From: an uncultured Lachnospiraceae bacterium
Lineage (GTDB): Bacteria; Bacillota; Clostridia; Lachnospirales; Lachnospiraceae
Direction of reading: 5' to 3'
Length of the DNA stretch: 64,000 nucleotides
Assembly (NCBI GenBank): GCA_900551115.1
Contig: URUY01000014.1
Location: 1-64,000 of the forward strand
Positions 25,826 to 33,304 of this stretch are shown here, piece by piece. The notes below the pieces were generated by a model, which ran no database searches, was not told the origin of the DNA, and saw nothing but the letters and a program-made list of their open reading frames with translations. The position numbers and the translations under genes were made by a program. The stretch's first letter is position 1, and each line of letters starts with the position of its first letter.

Positions 25826-28800
25826 TTATGAATGCACACTCGAATAAAATGCCTCTATCCGGGCTTCTTCTGCGCTTAAGCCTTTTTCCTCCAACATGGT
25901 AATGCACCTCTGCATCCTTTCATAATCATGAGGAATAATTTTCTTAAACTTCGGCAGATAGGCTTCAAAGCCTTCTAATATCTTCTTACCCTTCCTTGAG
26001 CCGGTTGCCGCCGTATGTTCCTCGATCATATTTTTAAGCTCAGCGGCATCTCTTTTTTCTGTTACTTCGCTGATTGAAACCATCTCTTTATTTACACGCA
26101 TATAAAGATCGTTGTTGGCATCCAGAACATAAGCAACGCCGCCACTCATGCCTGCCGCAAAATTCTTACCGGTATCCCCCAGCACGGCAACGCGGCCTCC
26201 GGTCATGTATTCGCACCCATGATCGCCCACACCTTCCACGACTGCTATTGCCCCTGAGTTACGCACACAGAAACGTTCTCCTGCGATTCCGCATACAAAA
26301 GCCTTTCCGCTGGTTGCTCCGTAGAGAGCCACATTACCGATAATAATATTCTCATCCGGCACAAAGCTGCTTTCTTTGGGTGGGTATACAATGAGCTTTC
26401 CTCCTGAAAGTCCCTTTCCGAAATAATCATTGGAATCCCCGGAAAGCTCCAGGGTAAGCCCCTTGGGAATAAAGGCGCCAAAGCTCTGTCCGCCCCCGCC
26501 CTTGCAAATGATTTTATAGGTATCCTCTGCAAGCGTATCATCAAAACGCTTTGTAATCTCAGAACCTAAAATAGTACCAAAAGCCCTGTCAGTATTCTTT
26601 ACGCTTATTTCAATACTCTTTGCTTCTCCTGTTTTCAGACTCTCCTTTAATTTTTTCAAAAGTACCTTTTCATCCAATGTTTTAGCAAGCTCAAAATCAT
26701 ATGCCTTTTTCTTATCAAAGGTTACATGTTCCTGTGCATAGGGATTATCTAAAATTTTGGACAAATCAAGTCTTTTCGTTCCTTTCGGAAGTGTTTCCCT
26801 GCATTTGAGCAAATCACTGCGTCCTACCAGCTCATCTACAGAATGCACGCCTAACTTAGCCATATATTCCCTAAGCTCTTCTGCAATAAATCTCATGAAA
26901 TTTATGACATATTCCGGTTTTCCCTTAAATCTCTTTCTAAGCTCCGGATTCTGCGTTGCCACTCCCACAGGACATGTATCCAGATTGCAGACACGCATCA
27001 TAACACATCCCATAGTTACAAGAGGCGCAGTTGCAAAGCCGAACTCCTCCGCTCCGAGCATGGCTGCAATTGCCACATCACGTCCCGTCATCAGCTTACC
27101 ATCCGTCTCTATGCGTACTTTATTTCTAAGCCCATTCTGAATTAAGGTCTGATGTGTTTCTGCCAGACCCAGTTCCCAGGGTAAGCCGGCATTATGAATA
27201 GAGCTTTTGGGCGCCGCACCGGTACCTCCGTCATAGCCTGAAATAAGAACCACCTGCGCCCCTGCTTTTGCAACACCTGCCGCTACGGTCCCGACGCCTG
27301 CCTCCGACACCAGTTTTACACTGATTTCTGCATCTTTATTGGAATTCTTTAAGTCAAAAATAAGCTGCGCCAAATCCTCAATGGAATAAATGTCATGATG
27401 CGGCGGCGGTGAAATAAGCCCTACGCCTGCCGTAGAGTGCCTTGTTTTTGCAATCCACGGATAAACCTTTCCCGCAGGTAAATGTCCGCCTTCGCCCGGC
27501 TTTGCACCCTGCGCCATCTTTATTTGTATTTCTTTTGCACTTACCAGGTATCTGCTGGTAACGCCAAAACGTCCCGAAGCCACCTGCTTAATTGCGGAGC
27601 ATTTATCAATACTTTCTCCTGCCGTTACCATTCGGTCAAGATCCTCTCCGCCTTCGCCGCTGTTCGATTTTCCATGCAGTCTGTTCATGGCAATCGCCAG
27701 CGTTTCATGTGCTTCTTTAGAAATTGAGCCATAGGACATTGCGCCTGTTTTAAATCTTGTGACGATACTGTCTACACTTTCTATCTCCTCTAAAGGAAGC
27801 GGCTTTTCAGAATACTGAAGCTCTAAAAGCCCGCGGATATTTCTGACACTGTCCTCATTATCAAGCATGGACGTATACTGCTTAAACATATGATAATCAC
27901 CGCGCATGGTTGACTGCTGCAGCATGTGTATGGTGGCAGGATTATATAAATGCTCTTCTGCCCCGCCTCTTAGCTTATGCTGTCCCGGACTGTCCAGGGT
28001 CAAATCCGTAGCAAGGCCCAACGGGTCAAAGGCCTTGGAATGCAGCATATCAACTTCTTTTTCTATGTCCTTTAATGTGATTCCGCCTATCCGGCATACC
28101 GTATTCGTAAAATACTTATTTATCACAGCATCATCTATACCCAGTGCCTCAAAAATCTGTGAGCCCTGATAGGATTGAATCGTGGAGATTCCCATCTTAG
28201 ATGCAATTTTAACAATTCCGTGTAAAATCGCACTATTATAATCATCCACAGCCGCATAATAATCCTTATCCAGCATTCCGTTTTCAATCAACTCTTTAAC
28301 AGATTCCAATGCCAAATACGGATTTACTGCACAGGCGCCATATCCCAAAAGCGTTGCAAAATCATGTACCTCTCTCGGTTCTGCGGACTCTATAATCAGT
28401 GCCACACTGGTTCTCTTCTTTGTACGGACCAAATGCCTTTGCAGGGCCGATACTGCAAGCAGGGAAGGAATCGCCACATGATTTTCATCCACGCCTCTGT
28501 CAGACAGGATAATAATATTCGCGCCTTCTCTGTATACTCTGTCAACCTCCACACAGAGCCTGTCAATCGCACGTTCCAAACCGGTATTCTTATAATACAG
28601 AATCGGAACTACCGCTACCTGAAATCCCTCTCTTTTCATATGCTTGATTTTCAGCATATCCGTATTGGTAAGAATGGGATTATTAACCTTTAACACATTA
28701 CAGTTTTCCTGCTTATCCTCTAACAGATTTCCGTCTGTCCCAATATATACGCTTGTAGAAGTAACTACCTCTTCCCTGATTGCATCAATCGGCGGATTGG

Positions 28801-30367
28801 TTACCTGTGCAAACATTTGCTTAAAGTAGTGAGATAATTGATGATGTGTCTTAGACAGCACCGGGATTGGTGAATCTACTCCCATTGCCGCAATAGCTTC
28901 ACTGCCGCTGCGCGCCATGGGCAGTATGCTTGACTTTAATTCATCAAAGGTATATCCAAAGGCCTTTTGCATTCTCTGCCTTTCCTCGTTCGTATACTCA
29001 TAAACTTTCACATTGGGTATTTTAAGCTCCTTAAGCGTTACCAGATTGGAATCAAGCCACTCCCCATACGGTCTTTTTAAAGCAAAAGCTTCCTTAATGG
29101 TGTCATCATCAAGCAGCTTTCCCTTTACGGTATCCACAAGAAGCATTTTCCCCGGTCTTAATCTGTCCTTCTTAATAATCCTTGCATTATCTATCGGCAG
29201 AACACCCACCTCTGAGGAAAGAATCAGCTGGCCATCATCCGTAATGTAATAACGCGAAGGGCGCAGTCCGTTTCTGTCAAGCACGGCCCCCATAATATCC
29301 CCATCCGAAAACAATATAGAGGCAGGACCATCCCACGGCTCCATCATAGTTGCATAATACTGATAAAAATCTTTTTTATGCTGGCTCATCGTTTTATTGT
29401 TTGCCCAGGGCTCCGGAATGGTAATCATAACTGCCAACGGAAGCTCCATCCCGCTCATTACCAAAAACTCAAGGGTATTATCAAGCATGGCAGAATCCGA
29501 CCCCTGTTCATTCACAACAGGCAAAACCTTATGAAACTCGCGGCTTAAATGTTCCGATTCCATATTTTCTTCTCTTGCCAGCATTTTATCTACATTTCCG
29601 CGAATTGTATTAATTTCTCCATTGTGAACAATAAATCTGTTTGGATGCGCTCTTTCCCAGCTTGGGTTCGTATTGGTAGAAAATCTGGAATGGACAATTG
29701 CGATTGCCGATTTGTATTCCCCGCTCTGCAAATCAGGGAAAAATGTCCGCAGCTGTCCTACTAAAAACATTCCCTTATATACAATCGTTCTGCTGCTTAA
29801 AGACACAACATAGGTATTGTCCGTACTCTGCTCAAAAACACGTCTTGCAATATAGAGCTTTCTATCAAAATCAAGTCCAATCTCTACATCGGAGGGTTTC
29901 CTGACAAATGCCTGCATAATATAGGGCATGCATTCTACTGCCCTTTTTCCCAAAACTTCCGGTACGCACGGAACTTTTCTCCATCCGATAAATTCCATTC
30001 CCTCTTTTTCCACAATAATCTCAAACATCTTTTTTGCCTGATTTCGCTTCAGCTCATTCTGCGGAAAAAAGAACATACCTACCCCATATTCTCTTTCCTT
30101 CCCAAGCTTCAGGTTTAAAGGCTCTGCCTGTTTTACAAAAAAGCTGTGGCATATCTGTACGAGAATACCCACGCCGTCTCCTGTTTTGCCTTCTGCATCC
30201 TTGCCGGCTCTATGCTCAAGATTTTCTACAATCATCAATGCCTTTTCTACCGTATCATGGGTTTTTTCTCCGTTAATATTAACAACTGCCCCAATACCGC
30301 AGTTATCATGTTCAAACTTTTCACTGTACAACGGTGCCCTTTGCTTTTCAGATTTTGCATCAAACAT
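25826..30367 (-). CDS. gltB: Glutamate synthase large subunit
   Basis: Transfers the glutamine amide nitrogen to 2-oxoglutarate, giving two glutamates. 1513 residues, the usual size. A 22-residue propeptide ends before Cys23 (DNCGIGAVVN), the N-terminal nucleophile of the class II amidotransferase domain (to about 400). The central domain, the FMN-binding synthase domain (SGYDGGTGAAPKSSIHNAG) and the 3Fe-4S loop with cysteines in CVMMRVCNLDTCPVG follow, ending in the GXGXG beta-helix (GAIAVVEGVGDHGCEYMTGG). AAGGAG lies 9-10 bases before the ATG. Transcribed through two successive hexaloop/terminator elements. Confidence 0.97.
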   Translation of the reverse strand: MFDAKSEKQRAPLYSEKFEHDNCGIGAVVNINGEKTHDTVEKALMIVENLEHRAGKDAEGKTGDGVGILVQICHSFFVKQAEPLNLKLGKEREYGVGMFFFPQNELKRNQAKKMFEIIVEKEGMEFIGWRKVPCVPEVLGKRAVECMPYIMQAFVRKPSDVEIGLDFDRKLYIARRVFEQSTDNTYVVSLSSRTIVYKGMFLVGQLRTFFPDLQSGEYKSAIAIVHSRFSTNTNPSWERAHPNRFIVHNGEINTIRGNVDKMLAREENMESEHLSREFHKVLPVVNEQGSDSAMLDNTLEFLVMSGMELPLAVMITIPEPWANNKTMSQHKKDFYQYYATMMEPWDGPASILFSDGDIMGAVLDRNGLRPSRYYITDDGQLILSSEVGVLPIDNARIIKKDRLRPGKMLLVDTVKGKLLDDDTIKEAFALKRPYGEWLDSNLVTLKELKIPNVKVYEYTNEERQRMQKAFGYTFDELKSSILPMARSGSEAIAAMGVDSPIPVLSKTHHQLSHYFKQMFAQVTNPPIDAIREEVVTSTSVYIGTDGNLLEDKQENCNVLKVNNPILTNTDMLKIKHMKREGFQVAVVPILYYKNTGLERAIDRLCVEVDRVYREGANIIILSDRGVDENHVAIPSLLAVSALQRHLVRTKKRTSVALIIESAEPREVHDFATLLGYGACAVNPYLALESVKELIENGMLDKDYYAAVDDYNSAILHGIVKIASKMGISTIQSYQGSQIFEALGIDDAVINKYFTNTVCRIGGITLKDIEKEVDMLHSKAFDPLGLATDLTLDSPGQHKLRGGAEEHLYNPATIHMLQQSTMRGDYHMFKQYTSMLDNEDSVRNIRGLLELQYSEKPLPLEEIESVDSIVTRFKTGAMSYGSISKEAHETLAIAMNRLHGKSNSGEGGEDLDRMVTAGESIDKCSAIKQVASGRFGVTSRYLVSAKEIQIKMAQGAKPGEGGHLPAGKVYPWIAKTRHSTAGVGLISPPPHHDIYSIEDLAQLIFDLKNSNKDAEISVKLVSEAGVGTVAAGVAKAGAQVVLISGYDGGTGAAPKSSIHNAGLPWELGLAETHQTLIQNGLRNKVRIETDGKLMTGRDVAIAAMLGAEEFGFATAPLVTMGCVMMRVCNLDTCPVGVATQNPELRKRFKGKPEYVINFMRFIAEELREYMAKLGVHSVDELVGRSDLLKCRETLPKGTKRLDLSKILDNPYAQEHVTFDKKKAYDFELAKTLDEKVLLKKLKESLKTGEAKSIEISVKNTDRAFGTILGSEITKRFDDTLAEDTYKIICKGGGGQSFGAFIPKGLTLELSGDSNDYFGKGLSGGKLIVYPPKESSFVPDENIIIGNVALYGATSGKAFVCGIAGERFCVRNSGAIAVVEGVGDHGCEYMTGGRVAVLGDTGKNFAAGMSGGVAYVLDANNDLYMRVNKEMVSISEVTEKRDAAELKNMIEEHTAATGSRKGKKILEGFEAYLPKFKKIIPHDYERMQRCITMLEEKGLSAEEARIEAFYSSVHS

Positions 30368-30396
30368 TTTCCAACACTCCTTGCTTTTTTTCTGTT

Positions 30397-30454
30397 AAAA
30401 AAGGCAAAGAAATCTCTAATGCACATAATTGCATGAAAGACGTCTTTGCCTTTT
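30397..30454 (-). promoter_or_regulatory. Second ANTAR-type hexaloop/terminator element of the gltB leader
   Basis: Hairpin AAAGGC-AAAGAC-GUCUUU (30453-30436), hexaloop with A1 and G4. The overlapping terminator pairs AAAGGCAAAGA with UCUUUGCCUUU (outer arms at 30454-30443 and 30410-30399), encloses a smaller AUGCA/UGCAU hairpin, and runs into UUUUUU. Lies about 30 bases upstream of the gltB start codon. Confidence 0.8.
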
Positions 30455-30484
30455 AATATTCAGATACCTTACATATTCCCTTTG

Positions 30485-30532
30485 AAACAAAAGGCACCTT
30501 TAAGAGCTTCCCCTTAAAGACGCCATTGCCTT
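30485..30532 (-). promoter_or_regulatory. First ANTAR-type hexaloop/terminator element of the gltB leader
   Basis: Hairpin AAGGC-AAUGGC-GUCUU (30532-30517), hexaloop with A1 and G4. Its 3' arm is also part of the 12-bp terminator GGCGUCUUUAAG/CUUAAAGGUGCC (30524-30493) followed by UUUUGUUU. Confidence 0.8.
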
Positions 30533-30542
30533 AATGGTATGA

Positions 30543-30571
30543 ATTTTATATCCAGGATTACCAATTGTCAA
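30543..30571 (-). promoter_or_regulatory. Sigma-A promoter of gltBD
   Basis: Minus strand TTGACA (30571-30566), 17-bp spacer, TAAAAT (30548-30543), followed within about 10 bases by the first hexaloop hairpin. Confidence 0.87.
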
Positions 30572-30677
30572 TATTTATTTTTAAATTTAATAATTTTTAT
30601 TTTTATCTTCTAAAGCTTTTTCCCAAAATTCTTCCAAAATTTCCTCCAAAATTTTCGGAATTTCATGGCAAATTAGC

Positions 30678-30706
30678 TTGACATTCTGGTAACTTGCGTT
30701 TAGAAT
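30678..30706 (+). promoter_or_regulatory. Sigma-A promoter of the glnA-nitR operon
   Basis: TTGACA (30678-30683), 17-bp spacer, TAGAAT (30701-30706). The predicted start is at or just before the hexaloop hairpin at 30713. Confidence 0.87.
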
Positions 30707-30712
30707 CTTTTG

Positions 30713-30776
30713 TGAGCAAAGGCGTTCATTTAATTCAGAAACCATATTTCTGTTACAATGGACGTCTTTATTCGTT
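30713..30776 (+). promoter_or_regulatory. ANTAR-type hexaloop/terminator leader of glnA-nitR (autoregulatory)
   Basis: Hairpin UGAGC-AAAGGC-GUUCA (30713-30728), hexaloop with A1 and G4. Its loop and 3' arm, AAAGGCGUUCAUU (30718-30730), pair over 13 positions, two or three of them G-U, with AAUGGACGUCUUU (30757-30769), followed by the U-rich UUUAUUCGUU. A small CAGAAA/UUUCUG hairpin fills the loop. Stem sequence differs from the other five while the loop is kept, which argues for loop recognition. Confidence 0.75.
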
Positions 30777-30819
30777 CCGTAGCCAATGCCAATAAATATA
30801 CGAGAAAGCAGGTGCCGCA

Positions 30820-32031
30820 ATGAAATATACCCAAAATGAAGTAATGCAGTTTGTGGAAGAAGAAGATGTAAAATTCATCAGACTGGCATTTTGTGATGTT
30901 TTTGGAAAACAGAAAAATATATCCATCATGCCCGATGAGCTAAACAGAGCCTTTGAACAGGGAATTGCCATCGATGCATGGTCTATTGCCGGGTTTGACA
31001 GCCATTTGCACTCAGACTTGTTTTTATATCCTGACCCTTCCACTCTTGTTATCCTGCCGTGGCGTCCGGAACATGGCCGTGTGGTAAGAATGTTCTGCGA
31101 TATCAAATGGCCGGACGGCAGCGTTTTTCTCTGCGATACCAGACAGCTTCTCAAAAAAGCCATTGCCGATGCCGCAGAAAAAGGTGTCTTTTTTCAATTT
31201 GGTTCAGAAATGGAATTCTATCTTTTTAACAGGGATGAACTGGGCAATCCCACTGCCATCCCTTACGACCAGGCAGAATATATGGACATTGCTCCGGACG
31301 ATAAAGGTGAGAATATCAGACGTGAGATATGCCTTACCTTAGAGCAGATGGGTATATCGCCTGAAAGCTCCCATCATGAAGAGGGACCCGGACAAAATGA
31401 AATTGATTTTAGATATTCCGACCCTTTATCCGCAGCAGACAATGCCGTTACTTTTGCTGCCGTTGTAAAAACCGTTGCAAACCGCAACGGAATTTATGCC
31501 TGCTTCAATCCGAAACCACTGGAAAATGCACCGGGAAACGGAATGCATATTAACTTCTCCATCAAAGATGATACTGATGCAGAGGCGTTAAATCATTGCC
31601 TTGCCGGTATATTAAAATATATTCCTGATATGACACTTTATCTAAATCGCTGCATAGATTCTTATAAACGCCTGGGAAATAACAAAGCGCCCGGCTTTAT
31701 AACCTGGTCTGCCGAAAACCGCTCCCAGCTGGTTCGTATCCCTGCCGCCTCCGGTATATACAAACGGGCAGAGCTTCGTTCTCCCGACCCTATGGCTAAT
31801 CCCTACATTGCTTATACACTTTTGATTTATGCGGGACTGCTTGGCATAGAGGAGAAGCTTCCGCTTCCTCCCGCAGCAGACATAAATCTGTATACTGCTC
31901 CGAAAGATATTTTAAATCAGTATACCCACCTTCCCAAAACCTTGGAAGAGGCAAAGACAATAGCCAAAAACAGCCTGTTCATCAATTCCATCCTGCCTGC
32001 GCAGATTACCGAAGCATATTGCAGGATATAA
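30820..32031 (+). CDS. glnA: Short GSI-like glutamine synthetase
   Basis: 403 residues, about 40 shorter than usual GSI. Glutamine synthetase motifs are kept: GSEMEFYLF (metal Glu), HHEEGPGQNEIDFRY, GNGMHINFS (metal His) and NRSQLVRIPA (ATP and glutamate Arg). No adenylylation-loop tyrosine could be placed. Its active site looks intact, so catalysis is possible, but with a full GSIII also in the window and an ANTAR regulator 30 bp downstream it may act as the nitrogen sensor, as GS does for GlnR in Bacillus. That role is inference. Glutamine synthetase next to an ANTAR gene (nitR) has been described in solventogenic clostridia. Confidence 0.85.
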   Translation: MKYTQNEVMQFVEEEDVKFIRLAFCDVFGKQKNISIMPDELNRAFEQGIAIDAWSIAGFDSHLHSDLFLYPDPSTLVILPWRPEHGRVVRMFCDIKWPDGSVFLCDTRQLLKKAIADAAEKGVFFQFGSEMEFYLFNRDELGNPTAIPYDQAEYMDIAPDDKGENIRREICLTLEQMGISPESSHHEEGPGQNEIDFRYSDPLSAADNAVTFAAVVKTVANRNGIYACFNPKPLENAPGNGMHINFSIKDDTDAEALNHCLAGILKYIPDMTLYLNRCIDSYKRLGNNKAPGFITWSAENRSQLVRIPAASGIYKRAELRSPDPMANPYIAYTLLIYAGLLGIEEKLPLPPAADINLYTAPKDILNQYTHLPKTLEEAKTIAKNSLFINSILPAQITEAYCRI

Positions 32032-32061
32032 AAAATCTGATGAACGGAAGGAGGTATGCCC

Positions 32062-32649
32062 ATGCCTTTTAAAGAATATATATACAGTGTTTTGATAGTA
32101 TCATCATCCGAAACCTTTAATACTTCCTTTACGGCACTGCTGCCCCAGAAAGATTACGCCCCTGTAGATATTGTCCAAAGCATAAATCACGCAAGGCGGA
32201 AAACAGCAGAAAGAGCTTATGACCTTGTCATAATAAACACGCCGCTGCCGGACGATTTCGGCAGAAAATTTGCTATTGATATCTGCGAAAACAGGCATAC
32301 GGTTGCCGTACTTTTTGTAAAAAACGATATATATGATGAAACCTATGCAAGGGTTCTGGAGCATGGTGTTTTAACCTTGCGCAAGCCGACCTCCGCTTCC
32401 ATTATAAATCAGGCGCTTGATTGGATGCGTGCAATCAGCAAACGGCTTGGAAAGCTTGAAAAAAAGACCCTGACATTAGAAGAAAAAATGTCCGAAATCC
32501 GAATTGTCAACCGTGCAAAGTGGGCGCTTATCGAATCCTGTAATATGACAGAAACCGACGCCCACAGGTACATAGAAAAGCAGGCCATGGATCGCTGCCT
32601 TACAAAAGGAGAAATCGCGGAAGGCATCCTGCAGACTTATAAATCATAG
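32062..32649 (+). CDS. nitR: ANTAR-domain transcription antiterminator with degenerate receiver (NitR type)
   Basis: 195 residues from ATG 32062, which sits 7 bases after AAGGAGG (an ATG two codons earlier is too close). Residues 1-125 have a receiver-like fold, but the phosphoacceptor position is Asn59 (DLVIIN in place of DLVxxD) and the acidic pocket is Ser14-Ser16; Lys108 in RKPT remains. A coiled-coil helix (about 126-148) leads to the ANTAR domain (140-195) with RIVNRAKWALIESCNMTETDAHRYIEKQAMD and the terminal KGEIAEGIL helix. ANTAR domains (NasR, EutV) bind hexaloop RNA hairpins to prevent termination. Cotranscribed with glnA and surrounded by six matching leaders. Phosphorylation control looks impossible; a protein or ligand signal is more likely. 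Confidence 0.9.
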   Translation: MPFKEYIYSVLIVSSSETFNTSFTALLPQKDYAPVDIVQSINHARRKTAERAYDLVIINTPLPDDFGRKFAIDICENRHTVAVLFVKNDIYDETYARVLEHGVLTLRKPTSASIINQALDWMRAISKRLGKLEKKTLTLEEKMSEIRIVNRAKWALIESCNMTETDAHRYIEKQAMDRCLTKGEIAEGILQTYKS

Positions 32650-32688
32650 CCCCTGCTCTCCCGCAATCCGGTTTGGTCCATACAGTTT

Positions 32689-33282
32689 TTAATCTGCCTT
32701 CCAAATGCGCACATATTTTTTATAGCCTTCATCTCCAAACATATAATGGTAAATGTCATCAAGCCGTGCATAAATTTGGTCATCCTCATATTTTTCCCGC
32801 AGCGGTATGGCGAAAATGCCGAATTCCACAATATACAGCCGGCTCTTTATACCGGTTCTTACTGCACCGTTTCTTTCATAAAATCCGTTGCGGCGCACCC
32901 GGATATCATATTCCGCCTCGTTTTTTGCTTTTTGGGGTTCCTCTGTTTCCAAAAGAATAGCCGCCTTGTCTTTGTAAATTTCCTGCATTTTTTGTAAGAA
33001 CAGGCTGCCGGTTCCGCCGTTTCTGAATTCCTTAAGCACTGCATAATAATCTAAAAGCAGTACATCCTCTCCCGGTACTTTTACAAAAAGAGCATAGCCT
33101 ATAAGCTGTTCCTCAGAAAAAAGCCCCAATCCTGCATAACCGTCTTCCGCAAGCATCCGCTCTATTATTTCCACCGGTTTTAATTCCGCCTCAGGGAAAT
33201 CTTCCCCCGCTACGCCTTTATAAATAGAAAGAATCTCCTCCTTTAGAAGCTTTCTCATTTCGTACTTTTTTACTTCTGTCAC
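32689..33282 (-). CDS. GNAT-family N-acetyltransferase
   Basis: 197 residues from GTG 33282, which has AAAGGAG 8 bases upstream; the frame is open further but overlaps rqcH. GNAT features: EEILSIYKGVAGEDFPEAELKP at the N-terminus, strand GYAGLGLFSEEQLIGYALFV, then LLDYYAVLKEFRNGGTGSLFLQKM, which carries the acetyl-CoA pyrophosphate-binding turn (R-x-x-G-x-G variant), and NGFYERNGAVRTG near the end of the core. The C-terminal ~35 residues (DDQIYARLDDIYHYMFGDEGYKKYVRIW) are an extension. Substrate cannot be predicted. 22 bp after rqcH, convergent with nitR. Confidence 0.8.
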   Translation of the reverse strand: MTEVKKYEMRKLLKEEILSIYKGVAGEDFPEAELKPVEIIERMLAEDGYAGLGLFSEEQLIGYALFVKVPGEDVLLLDYYAVLKEFRNGGTGSLFLQKMQEIYKDKAAILLETEEPQKAKNEAEYDIRVRRNGFYERNGAVRTGIKSRLYIVEFGIFAIPLREKYEDDQIYARLDDIYHYMFGDEGYKKYVRIWKAD

Positions 33283-33304
33283 TGTCGTTTCTCCTTTTTT
33301 ACCG

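Larger units (their letters stand above)
30368..30819. other. Divergent regulatory region between gltB and the glnA-nitR pair (no gene)
   Basis: 452 bp without a protein gene. Minus side: gltB promoter (30543-30571) and two attenuators in tandem. Plus side: glnA-nitR promoter (30678-30706) and one attenuator. The middle, about 30572-30677, is A+T-rich with repeated AAAATT(T/C)-like tracts and nothing further recognised. Confidence 0.8.

Noticed and set aside
30757..30762. AAUGGA in the glnA-nitR leader as a second ANTAR hexaloop
   Set aside because: Flanking bases GUUAC and CGUCU do not pair. The sequence is better explained as the 3' arm of the terminator pairing with 30718-30730.
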